Source: Thermoleophilia bacterium
Lineage (GTDB): Bacteria > Actinomycetota > Thermoleophilia > RBG-16-64-13
Assembly: GCA_016929985.1 (NCBI GenBank)
Contig: JAFGIH010000585.1
Span: forward strand, 1 to 7,763
Length of the DNA stretch: 7,763 nt
Direction: 5' to 3'
Shown: piece after piece, positions 1-6,540 of the stretch
Layout: each line of letters begins with the position of its first letter
Numbering within the stretch: the first letter of the stretch is position 1
Made by a program: the position numbers and the translations under genes
The notes under the pieces: model-generated
What the model saw: only the letters and a program-made list of their open reading frames with translations
What the model was told of the DNA's origin: nothing
Databases searched by the model: none

Positions 1-2
1 AC

Positions 3-143
3 AACTTCTGCTCCAAGCCCCTTGCCGGTGGGCAGTGGGTCAAGGGCAAGGGCAAGTACCAGTACGACATGGAGCTGGTCGCCAGCGAGAACGACACGAC
101 CATCCCGGTGACCGCCGAGATGAAGAAGGTGGAGTGGCTGTAA
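3..143 (+). CDS. C-terminal fragment, possible branched-chain amino acid-type ABC substrate-binding protein
   Basis: Only the last 46 codons are inside the window; the start lies to the left. The open frame is fixed by the TAA at 141-143 and runs back to base 3 without a stop. The tail is rich in Lys, Glu and aromatic residues and contains the segment AGGQWVKGKGKYQYDMELV, followed by IPVTAEMK near the end. From memory this pattern (GGQW, then a basic stretch, a Tyr-Asp-hydrophobic strand, and an 'IP...' tail) resembles the C-terminus of some periplasmic solute-binding proteins of the Leu/Ile/Val or urea type. It could be checked only with the missing part. The gene converges on the minus-strand operon and is followed by the hairpin at 186-222. 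That it is a real gene is fairly sure; the family is a tentative guess. Confidence 0.5.
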   Translation, partial: NFCSKPLAGGQWVKGKGKYQYDMELVASENDTTIPVTAEMKKVEWL

Positions 144-185
144 CGAACACGGCGATGTAGAGTCGTCGAGTCGACGGAATGTGAG

Positions 186-222
186 GAGAGGCGGGCAGGC
201 GCGGGGCGCCGGCCCGCCTCTC
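186..222. terminator. Long GC-rich hairpin between convergent genes, probable bidirectional terminator
   Basis: Two 11-base arms, GAGAGGCGGGC (186-196) and GCCCGCCTCTC (212-222), are perfect inverted repeats. Inside them, after one A/G mismatch (197 and 211), a second perfect stem GGCGC/GCGCC (198-202 and 206-210) closes on a GGG loop. The whole element is a 16-pair hairpin with a single internal mismatch. It starts 42 nt after the stop of the left gene and 2 nt after the stop of the minus-strand PAS/receiver gene, where an end of transcription is expected from both sides. Neither side has a clear T-run, so it may be a weak or factor-assisted terminator, or an mRNA 3'-end stabiliser. Confidence 0.7.
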
Positions 223-224
223 GT

Positions 225-1835
225 TCATCGGCGTGGCTCCAACACGCCCAGGATCACCCGGGCCACCTCTGTCGGATCAACGGGGCGCTTGATGACCGCC
301 GCGATGCCGTGTTGCTCATGGCCTCGCGCGTCGGCATCGCTTGAAGCCAGTACTGGGGCCTTCAGTCCCAGTCCGCGCAAGGCGGCGGCCTGCTCTAGTC
401 CGCCGGACCTCGTAGGAGCGATGAGATCGACCACAGCGAGGTCGAAGGCGCGGCAGCCGCTCTCAGCGTGGGTAAGTGTGGACGCCGCGTCACTCACCGC
501 CTTGCAGAGTGTGGGCTCACAGTGCAGTTGCACGAGAACGTCCGCGAGTTCCTGTCCCCACGATCCGCTCGAGTCGATGATCAGGACTTTGACGGCTCTG
601 AGGTCGTTGCCGGCCAGACCGCCATCTTGCGATACGTGTGCCGAACCCTCAGACCGGAGAGTGTCCGCGAGCGCGAGCCGGTTCTCGAGGTCGGCGAGAC
701 GTCTCTGCGCAGTCAGGTCCTCTACCACTACGATCGTGGTAGAGGCGTCACCGACCAGATCGCGGAACGGGGCTGTGGCCAGCCGAACGTCCACCGGGCT
801 TCCACTCTTGGTGAGGACGGCGGTCATGTGAGGGCCGGTGGAACCGGGTGAGCTCGTATCCTGACCTGGACCGGGAAGGTCGAACGGGCATGGCCGGCCT
901 GTCACCTCAGCCGCCTTCCAGCCGAAGAGCCTCTCGGCGGCACGGTTCCAGAGGGTCACGCGGCTCTCGGCGTCGAGGACGAACGTGGCCACGGGGTTGA
1001 TAGCTATCAGTGCTTCCAGATCGGCCACGGCGTCGCCCCGCGATTGCTCCGCCCGGATGCGCGACACGGAGTGCCCGGCGGCAGCGCCGAGGCTCTGGAG
1101 GCCGGCGCGCAGTGTGGCCGGTATTTCGGGGTAGGTGGATGTGCCCAGGACAAGCGTCGCGACTGCCCTGCCGGCGTGAAGTATCGAAAGCACCTCGACA
1201 TCGCGAGGTGCGCCCTCCGACTCCACGAGCAGGGTCTTGGGCCCGCCCCGGCTCAGCTCGGCCAGCAACGGCAGACACGTAGGAGGGACGTTTCGGCTGT
1301 ACACCATCTCCTGCGAGCCGGTAGCCGGGTCGATGGTGAAGATGCAGCCCACATCGATGCACTCCACCTGCATGGCGGCCTCGAACGTCTCTCGCAGTGC
1401 CCTGCGCAGGCTGTGTGTGCGTAGAAGGGCGGTCCGAAGAGCGGCGTAGATGCCGGCCAGGCTCTCCGCCCTCTTCTGTTCGGTGATGTCTTCCACGACC
1501 TCGATGAAACCCGTGGGTTGACCCTGCGGGCCCGCCACGGGTACCGCGCGTATGCGGGCGAAGAAACGGGTGCCGTCGTCTCGCAGACCCACCGTATCGG
1601 TCTCGTGCGATTCGCCCGTTGCGAGCGCCAAGCGCCCCGGGCAATGCGGGCAGGGCTCGTCTCGCTTCTCGAACTCGCGGTAGCACTTCTTGCCCAGCAA
1701 GGCCACTATCGGTTTGCCGTACAGTCGCTCGTTGCGCCGATTGACCATCACCAGATCGAAGTCCACCGAGATGAGGTTCATCCCTGGTTCTGTGTCAGAG
1801 GGCGTGGCTTCGAGATGACTCTTGTCCGGTTCCAT
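225..1835 (-). CDS. PAS-GAF-PAS sensor protein with C-terminal receiver-like domain
   Basis: A predicted soluble signalling protein of 536 residues with no membrane segment. Domains in order: PAS about 18-120, ending in the typical 'GFIEVVEDITEQKRAE' junction; GAF-like about 128-262; PAS about 272-380, with the 'ATFVLDAESRVTLWNRAAERLFGW' pattern, kept short here; and a receiver-like domain about 414-532. The first PAS carries C51 and a CPHCP motif (C62, C65), seen in a subset of PAS sensors. In the receiver, D421 keeps one of the two usual metal-binding acids, followed by Ser-Ser instead of a second acid. D470 fits the phosphoacceptor, S498/S499 the Thr/Ser switch, and K516 (IKRP) the conserved lysine. 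No kinase, GGDEF, EAL or DNA-binding domain is present, so the output is unknown. The ATG at 1835 is preferred because GAGGTG lies 6 nt upstream; a GTG at 1844 would add three residues but is part of that ribosome site. Last gene of the exporter operon, 10 nt after the phosphatase gene. Confidence 0.88.
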   Translation of the reverse strand: MEPDKSHLEATPSDTEPGMNLISVDFDLVMVNRRNERLYGKPIVALLGKKCYREFEKRDEPCPHCPGRLALATGESHETDTVGLRDDGTRFFARIRAVPVAGPQGQPTGFIEVVEDITEQKRAESLAGIYAALRTALLRTHSLRRALRETFEAAMQVECIDVGCIFTIDPATGSQEMVYSRNVPPTCLPLLAELSRGGPKTLLVESEGAPRDVEVLSILHAGRAVATLVLGTSTYPEIPATLRAGLQSLGAAAGHSVSRIRAEQSRGDAVADLEALIAINPVATFVLDAESRVTLWNRAAERLFGWKAAEVTGRPCPFDLPGPGQDTSSPGSTGPHMTAVLTKSGSPVDVRLATAPFRDLVGDASTTIVVVEDLTAQRRLADLENRLALADTLRSEGSAHVSQDGGLAGNDLRAVKVLIIDSSGSWGQELADVLVQLHCEPTLCKAVSDAASTLTHAESGCRAFDLAVVDLIAPTRSGGLEQAAALRGLGLKAPVLASSDADARGHEQHGIAAVIKRPVDPTEVARVILGVLEPRR

Positions 1836-1841
1836 AGATCG

Positions 1842-1847
1842 CACCTC
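1842..1847 (-). promoter_or_regulatory. Ribosome binding site GAGGTG deciding the start of the PAS/receiver gene
   Basis: On the minus strand GAGGTG spans 1847-1842 and is followed by a 6-nt spacer and ATG at 1835. It overlaps the TGA stop (1848-1846) of the phosphatase gene, which suggests translational coupling. The alternative GTG start at 1844-1842 lies inside the motif itself and is therefore unlikely. Confidence 0.6.
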
Positions 1848-3126
1848 AGTCGCTTCCTCGCAGACGGACGGCGATCGCCAGCCGATCGTCGTCAGGACGG
1901 CCGGTGTCGTGGAACTCGCTCGCCGCCGAGCATACCGCTCGGGCTATCGACCCGGCGTCCCGCTCGGTCCGCGACACCGCCGCTTCTACGATGCCTTCGG
2001 TCCCGAACATGGTCGCGCCCCTGCGGGCTTCCGAGAGTCCGTCGGTGTAGACGAGCAGCAAGTCGTTCGGGAGCAGACGACGGCTTGCCTCCTCGTAGCG
2101 CAGACCGCTCCAGACTCCCAGCGGTGGGTTGTGGGGAGCGTCGATCTGGTCACCCCCGCATTCTGTGATGACGAGGGGTGATGGGTGGCCGGCCAGACAC
2201 ACGGTGGCCAACCCCGTCTTCTGGTCGACGAGGCAGGCCGCGGCGGTCACGAATCGCTCCCGGGGCAGAACGCGGGCTAGGGAATCATTGGTTGCGCTGA
2301 GAAAGGTGGCCGGGTCCGGATCGGTTCTTGCCCTCTCCTCGAGTGCATACCGGGCTCTTGCCGCGACGCCGGTCGCCTCCACTCCCTTTCCCGAGACGTC
2401 TCCAACCACGATGAGCACACCGGCGTCGCCCAAGTCGAGCACATCGTAGAAGTCGCCGCCCATATGTGCCATCTCGGTGGCCGATGTGAAGCTGACGCCG
2501 ATTTCCAGACCGTCCACCCGTGGAGGAGCGGTGGGCAGGAGGGCGGTCTCGATGGCGGTCAGCACGGCCTGCTCTCGCTCTCGCGTTCTGTGTCGCATCA
2601 AGGTCTCGCCCGCGAGCCTGCAAACGGCTTCGACAACCTCAAAAGATCCGGCGAAACTGTCTTTTCGCTTGTCCGCCAGATGCAGCGCCCCAACGATCCG
2701 CTTTTGAGCCCTCACGGGGACGATCGCGACCGACTCGAACAATTCCTCCATGCACCTGCCCCGTAACGGTCCCACCTGCTCCGGCGTGAAATCGCGGGAC
2801 AGGCTGCCCAGGCTGCCCCAGCAGAACGAGCCGGCTTCCGTATAGAAGGGGAGAGACGTATCGATACTACCGGCAGCCACTCTTCCGCAGATGCACTCGC
2901 CGCCGTGGATCACCGTCTCGTCACGCGCAAAGGAGTCGGACGCGCCATCTATCATGCATGCCATCAGCCAGGGTGCGTCGGGGTCCGGTTGGAGCAGCCG
3001 GAGGATCGCCGACTCGGCCCCCGTGTAGTCTCGAGCCCAGCGGACAAGGGACTCGCCGGCGTCGCCGAACGATCCGGCCCATTGGAGCATCTCGAGAATG
3101 ACCGTGAGTTCCTGCAGGTCGTTCAT
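1846..3126 (-). CDS. GAF domain SpoIIE-type (PPM/PP2C) serine/threonine phosphatase
   Basis: A predicted cytosolic metal-dependent protein phosphatase of 426 residues. An N-terminal GAF sensor domain covers about 8-178; a short charged helix (about 178-200) links it to the PPM SpoIIE catalytic domain, about 205-423. Catalytic landmarks are all present: GGDFYD (223-228, with D225 and D228), GDVSGKG (242-248, D243), RFVTAA (291-296), AGHPSPL (312-318), PPLGVW (334-339), YTDGLSEA (360-367, D362) and PDDDRLAIAV (411-420). The metal-binding aspartates look intact, so an active enzyme is expected. The GAF holds ECICG (77-81) followed by SLPFYTEAGSF (91-101), a motif I recall from GAF domains of anaerobe sensor kinases. 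Phosphatases of this kind usually act on phosphorylated STAS anti-sigma antagonists, but no STAS or anti-sigma gene is in the window, so the target is unknown. It starts 13 nt after the upstream permease; the ribosome site is weak (AGGT overlapping that stop codon, 11 nt from ATG), consistent with coupling. Confidence 0.93.
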   Translation of the reverse strand: MNDLQELTVILEMLQWAGSFGDAGESLVRWARDYTGAESAILRLLQPDPDAPWLMACMIDGASDSFARDETVIHGGECICGRVAAGSIDTSLPFYTEAGSFCWGSLGSLSRDFTPEQVGPLRGRCMEELFESVAIVPVRAQKRIVGALHLADKRKDSFAGSFEVVEAVCRLAGETLMRHRTREREQAVLTAIETALLPTAPPRVDGLEIGVSFTSATEMAHMGGDFYDVLDLGDAGVLIVVGDVSGKGVEATGVAARARYALEERARTDPDPATFLSATNDSLARVLPRERFVTAAACLVDQKTGLATVCLAGHPSPLVITECGGDQIDAPHNPPLGVWSGLRYEEASRRLLPNDLLLVYTDGLSEARRGATMFGTEGIVEAAVSRTERDAGSIARAVCSAASEFHDTGRPDDDRLAIAVRLRGSD

Positions 3127-3139
3127 GGGCTGATTGTAC

Positions 3140-4330
3140 CTAGTCTGGCCGATAGCGCCACAAGGCTGCGGCGAATAGGACGACGATCCAGGTCCATACG
3201 ACTCCCATGGGCCCGAGAACCTCCATGATTCCCCAGTCCTTCAAGGTGATGCCGTGCAACGAGTCCATGAGCCACGCTGACGGCAAGACATGAGCGACCT
3301 TCGCGAAGCCCGCACTGGTTATCTCGAGCGGGAACCACGCTCCACCAAGCGCTCCCAGCAGCAGCGCCGTGATGACGTTCGTCGCTACGAAGCCGTTCTC
3401 GGTGCGGAACACAGACGCGATGAGGAGGCCGAAAGCCGCCGCCAACAGCGAAAGCGAGATCATCACGAGCAAGAGGGCCGCCGGGTTGTTGAAGTAGTCG
3501 ATTCCAAAGACGAAGTGGCCCACCACTACCAAGAGGAGTTGCTGTAAGAACGTGACTATGAACATGGTGATCATCTTGCCCCCGATGATCTCCCGCGCAC
3601 GCACTCCGGCGACGTTTAGGCGGCGGAGCAGGCCCCGCTGCCGCTCCAATACCATGGTGACTCCCACGCTCATGACGCCGAAGAACACCCAGTAGACTAT
3701 GGAACCCTTGGAGGACTGCTCGAATCCTCCTGACTGCGCCGCGATGGACGTGCCGCCGCTCGTTGTCGTCACCACCACCGCGGGAGTGAACAGCTCCACC
3801 TGCACGAGCGAACGAGCCGACTCGACGAGGCCATCGTTCAGAACGCTCCCCGTCGCTGTGGCCACCTGTTCGGCGGCAGCCTCGGCGGCCAGCGCGACGG
3901 CGTTCGACTCCGACAGCACCGCCTCGATCGCCTGCCACACCGACTGGGCGCCGGTCGAAGTCTGCAGCCGGACGAAGGTGAGTGCGATCGATCGGCCGGT
4001 CTCCGCGGCCTCGCTGTATCCTGCCGGGATGATGAGTCCCGCGGTCACCTTCTGATCTTGCACCGCGGAGTCGATCTCGGCGGCATCCATGGCTTCTATC
4101 TCAAGGAGAGGTGTTGCGTCAAGTCTTTCGATCAGTTGAGTTGCCACCGGGCCGTGGTCCAGGTTGGCCATTGCGAGAGGCAGGGCGCTCTCTTCGTCGT
4201 CACCGCCGGGGATGATGAATCCCAAGAACACCGTGAAGACAAGCGGCATGACGATAGTGAACACCAAGGCTAAGGGGTCGCGGAGGTTTTGCAGCAGCTC
4301 CTTGCCGACTATGTGCCACGTCCGCCTCAC
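3140..4330 (-). CDS. ABC-2 family exporter permease, second subunit
   Basis: A membrane subunit of an ABC exporter, 396 residues when started at the GTG at 4330. Topology fits the ABC-2 permease family with a large outer domain: one membrane segment near 20-40, a long extracytoplasmic region about 43-205 containing an Ala-rich helix (about 133-163), then five segments near 209-228, 252-276, 284-308, 312-332 and 371-391. The cytoplasmic stretch 229-250 (ERQRGLLRRLNVAGVRAREI) is the typical coupling region contacting the ATPase. The GTG overlaps the upstream TGA as GTGA, and AGGAG lies 9 nt before it. The longer open frame to 4423 would add an atypical Cys/Arg-rich N-terminus lying inside the upstream gene and is not believed. 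It differs clearly from its neighbour permease, so the transporter is probably a heterodimer. Substrate unknown. Confidence 0.9.
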   Translation of the reverse strand: MRRTWHIVGKELLQNLRDPLALVFTIVMPLVFTVFLGFIIPGGDDEESALPLAMANLDHGPVATQLIERLDATPLLEIEAMDAAEIDSAVQDQKVTAGLIIPAGYSEAAETGRSIALTFVRLQTSTGAQSVWQAIEAVLSESNAVALAAEAAAEQVATATGSVLNDGLVESARSLVQVELFTPAVVVTTTSGGTSIAAQSGGFEQSSKGSIVYWVFFGVMSVGVTMVLERQRGLLRRLNVAGVRAREIIGGKMITMFIVTFLQQLLLVVVGHFVFGIDYFNNPAALLLVMISLSLLAAAFGLLIASVFRTENGFVATNVITALLLGALGGAWFPLEITSAGFAKVAHVLPSAWLMDSLHGITLKDWGIMEVLGPMGVVWTWIVVLFAAALWRYRPD

Positions 4331-5574
4331 GCGTACCGTCTCCTGAAAAAGAAAACGGAGATGGCGAAGAAGACGACGGCAAATGCAAGCGCCACAAGCA
4401 ACGGCACAGCGATGCTTCCCCACGAGCCTCCATACAGGACCTTACTCCATCCCTCCAACAACCAGCCGACCGGACTGATGCGACGGATGGTCGCGAAGGG
4501 GCCGCTCGTGACGATCGTGCCCGTGAAATTGCCGCTGAGAAGGCCCAAGAACACGAAGACGGCCGAGCTGACGGCGCCGGCTTGGCCGACCGTCTTGGCG
4601 AACGAAACGGTCACCAGGCCCAGAGAGGCGGCGACGACGGCGCTGCATAAGGTGAGCACGATGACCGGTCCCGGCTCTCCCCAGTCTGCTCTGAACAGCA
4701 GTAGCCCCGCCAGCAGTAGGATTGCCGCTTGGACGAGGACCACCACGAACACAGCCAGAAACTTACCGCCCAAGATGATGCTGCGCGGCGTCGGAGTGGT
4801 GAAGAGCCGGGATAGCGTTCCGTTGCGATGCTCTTCAAGCACGCTGTGGGCCGGCGTGGCCGCTCCGAAGAGCATGAAGAAGAGCATCATCCCGACAAGT
4901 ACCTGGCTGGCTACGTTGGGTCGTTTCTCTATTGTTCCTTCTAGCACCGGGTTGCGCGCTTCAACGGTGATTTGGGCATCGGTTCGCGCCTGCAGCGCGA
5001 AGGCGGTACCGGCTTTGGATGCTATGTCGGCAAGCCGGGCAGTGTCGGTCACGCCTTGGAAGACGGCCAGTCGTGCGGCCGCCGCGGCGGCCGCACGACT
5101 CCCATTGAGGGTCTGCACCACCGACTCTGTGACCGCTGCGACGATAGAGGGACCGACCACGAGTGCAGGGTCCTTGTAGATCTCGACCTTGGCTTCCTGC
5201 GCGACGGCGCTCGCCAGCGCCGAGGACAGCCCGGCCGGGATGATGACCGCCGCGGCTGCATCGCCGTCATCGACGGCCGACCTCGCTTCCTCGGGCGTGT
5301 CGACTTTGGTGACGGCAAGCAGTTCGCGCAGGTCGGGACTATCCAGGGCGGCGGAGAGCATGGCGCCGGCGGCGGGCGCGTCCGCCCCGGCGCCCTTATC
5401 CTGATCGACGATCACGGTCCTGACGGCAGCGATGGAGAAATTGTCGCCCGAACCGAAGGCTGCCCCCAACACCGTTGCCAAGACCAGCGGCGCGATGAAC
5501 ATCATGGCCAGCCCGGCGATGTCGCGGTAGACGTGGACCGTATCCTTCCAGGCGATGCTGAATGTCTTCATCAT
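4327..5574 (-). CDS. ABC-2 family exporter permease, first subunit
   Basis: A membrane subunit of the same ABC exporter, 415 residues. It begins with ATG-ATG; starting at the second ATG (5571) would remove one residue. A first membrane segment lies near 21-40 and a large extracytoplasmic domain about 41-222. Further segments lie near 223-243, 271-293, 303-325, 333-354 and 386-410. EEHRNGTLSRLFTTPTPRS (247-265) is the cytoplasmic coupling stretch typical of ABC-2 permeases. The outer domain contains seven consecutive alanines (161-167) flanked by Arg (160, 168), predicted helical, and encoded by a perfect 32-bp DNA palindrome at 5069-5100. The gene starts 18 nt after the ATPase gene, with a weak upstream AGAGG, and its stop overlaps the start of the next permease. 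An ATPase plus two different permeases is the layout of exporters such as B. subtilis LnrLMN and E. coli YbhFSR; whether this one handles similar amphipathic compounds is inference. Confidence 0.92.
   Translation of the reverse strand: MMKTFSIAWKDTVHVYRDIAGLAMMFIAPLVLATVLGAAFGSGDNFSIAAVRTVIVDQDKGAGADAPAAGAMLSAALDSPDLRELLAVTKVDTPEEARSAVDDGDAAAAVIIPAGLSSALASAVAQEAKVEIYKDPALVVGPSIVAAVTESVVQTLNGSRAAAAAAARLAVFQGVTDTARLADIASKAGTAFALQARTDAQITVEARNPVLEGTIEKRPNVASQVLVGMMLFFMLFGAATPAHSVLEEHRNGTLSRLFTTPTPRSIILGGKFLAVFVVVLVQAAILLLAGLLLFRADWGEPGPVIVLTLCSAVVAASLGLVTVSFAKTVGQAGAVSSAVFVFLGLLSGNFTGTIVTSGPFATIRRISPVGWLLEGWSKVLYGGSWGSIAVPLLVALAFAVVFFAISVFFFRRRYA
4340..4344 (-). promoter_or_regulatory. Ribosome binding site AGGAG fixing the second permease start
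   Basis: AGGAG on the minus strand (4344-4340) sits 9 nt before the GTG at 4330, inside the last codons of the preceding permease. Together with the GTGA stop/start overlap it supports a coupled start at 4330 rather than the ATG at 4423. Confidence 0.55.
5069..5100. repeat. Perfect 32-bp palindrome inside permease coding sequence
   Basis: The two 16-base halves are exact reverse complements (left half starts AGTCGTGCGG, right half ends CCGCACGACT), with no spacer. Symmetry stops sharply on both sides (C at 5068 opposite C at 5101). It contains two GCGGCCGC octamers (5075-5082 and 5087-5094) and CCGCGG at the centre. On the minus strand it encodes Ser-Arg-Ala7-Arg and the first two bases of the next Leu codon. 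Because it mixes GCG, GCC and GCA codons in mirror order, the palindrome is not simply forced by the protein sequence. Confidence 0.95.
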
Positions 5575-5592
5575 CGGCTGGCGGCGCCTCTG

Positions 5593-6540
5593 TCAGTCTC
5601 GAAGCGCACGGCCCGTGAGGTGCAAGAACACCATCTCCAGATTGGGTTCGGCCAGGCTTATCTCGGTGATGCGGGCGCCCGCCGTACGGGCGTTCTCGAA
5701 GAGCGTCGGCATGAGGGTGTTCGCGTCGTCCGTTAGTAGCGACATGTGGCCATCATCAGGCTCCGAGACACTGGATACACCCGACAGCTGTCGCCATTGA
5801 CTCGCGAGGACATCGGCGTCGCGGTCGAGAGCGAGGTCGATGCGGGTGCGTTCGCCCACCAGCCGCACGAGCTCACCTTGAGTGCCCACGGCGATCATGG
5901 CGCCCTGATCCATTATCCCGATGCGGTCGGAGAGTTCCTGCGCCTCTTCCATGTAGTGGGTCGTATACAGGACGGTGACCCCGGCCCCGTTGAGGTCCTT
6001 CACTTTGTCGAGGATGGAACGCCGGCTCTGTGGATCTATGCCGACCGTGGGCTCATCTAGATAGAGGAAGCGGGGATTGTGTAAGAGTGCGGCGCCGATG
6101 TTGACCCGCCGCTTCATGCCGCCGGAGTACTTGCCGACCCGGTCTTTCTGCCTGTCGAGCAGTCCTATGAGCTCCAAGACTTCGTCGACCCTCTTGTCCA
6201 GCGCAGCTCCTCGCATACCGTACATGTGGCCCCAGAAGAGCAGGTTTTCGCGCCCTGTCATGTCTTCGTAGAGGGCGATGTCCTGCGGTACCACGCCTAT
6301 GAGCCCCTTGACTTTCTCCGGTTCCCGGGTGACGGAGAACCCGCCTATGTGAGCTTCGCCCTTGTCGGGCTTCAGCAGGCAGGAAAGGATGGAGATAGTC
6401 GTGGTCTTGCCGGCGCCGTTGGGGCCCAATAGGCTGAACACCTCGCCCTTGTGGATCTCGAACGAGACGTCGTTCACCGCCACGGGGCCTTTGGGGGGAT
6501 CGAATTGCTTCTGAAGTCCCTCGACCTCGATGGCTTCCAC
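5593..6540 (-). CDS. ABC exporter ATP-binding protein (DrrA-like)
   Basis: The nucleotide-binding subunit that powers the neighbouring ABC-2 permeases, 315 residues when started at GTG 6540. Motifs: Walker A GPNGAGKTT (39-47), Q-loop Q86 (VVPQD), ABC signature YSGGMKRR (138-145), Walker B FLYLDEP (158-164, E163), D-loop GIDP (167-170), H-loop H195. The C-terminal extension (about 230-315) ends ISLAEPNLEMVFLHLTGR, typical of the small domain found in DrrA/CcmA-like exporter ATPases. All catalytic residues are present. The open frame continues upstream to 7137, but that part lies opposite the divergent membrane-protein gene and has no ABC homology. GTG at 6540 places MEAIEVEGLQKQF at the usual distance from Walker A and follows a G-rich stretch; GTG at 6552 is an alternative adding four residues. 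First gene of the five-gene operon. Confidence 0.93.
   Translation of the reverse strand: MEAIEVEGLQKQFDPPKGPVAVNDVSFEIHKGEVFSLLGPNGAGKTTTISILSCLLKPDKGEAHIGGFSVTREPEKVKGLIGVVPQDIALYEDMTGRENLLFWGHMYGMRGAALDKRVDEVLELIGLLDRQKDRVGKYSGGMKRRVNIGAALLHNPRFLYLDEPTVGIDPQSRRSILDKVKDLNGAGVTVLYTTHYMEEAQELSDRIGIMDQGAMIAVGTQGELVRLVGERTRIDLALDRDADVLASQWRQLSGVSSVSEPDDGHMSLLTDDANTLMPTLFENARTAGARITEISLAEPNLEMVFLHLTGRALRD

Noticed and set aside
164..176. CGTCGA-G-TCGACG palindrome downstream of the left gene
   Set aside because: The arms are only six bases with a 1-nt centre. It is too short to call an operator, and the stronger hairpin at 186-222 explains termination.
181..831. Plus-strand open frame of 216 codons
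   Set aside because: It begins in the terminator hairpin and runs antisense to the PAS/receiver gene, with Ser/Arg-rich shadow composition.
1518..2168. Plus-strand open frame of 216 codons
   Set aside because: It spans antisense across the junction of two well-supported minus-strand genes, and no domain is seen.
4331..4423. Upstream ATG start for the second permease
   Set aside because: It would overlap the first permease by about 97 nt and add a Cys/Arg-rich segment. The GTG at 4330 with GTGA overlap and AGGAG is far better.
4289..5179. Plus-strand open frame of 296 codons
   Set aside because: It is antisense to both permeases. Its composition is a Thr/Ala/Ser-rich mirror of permease codons, and there is no recognisable domain.
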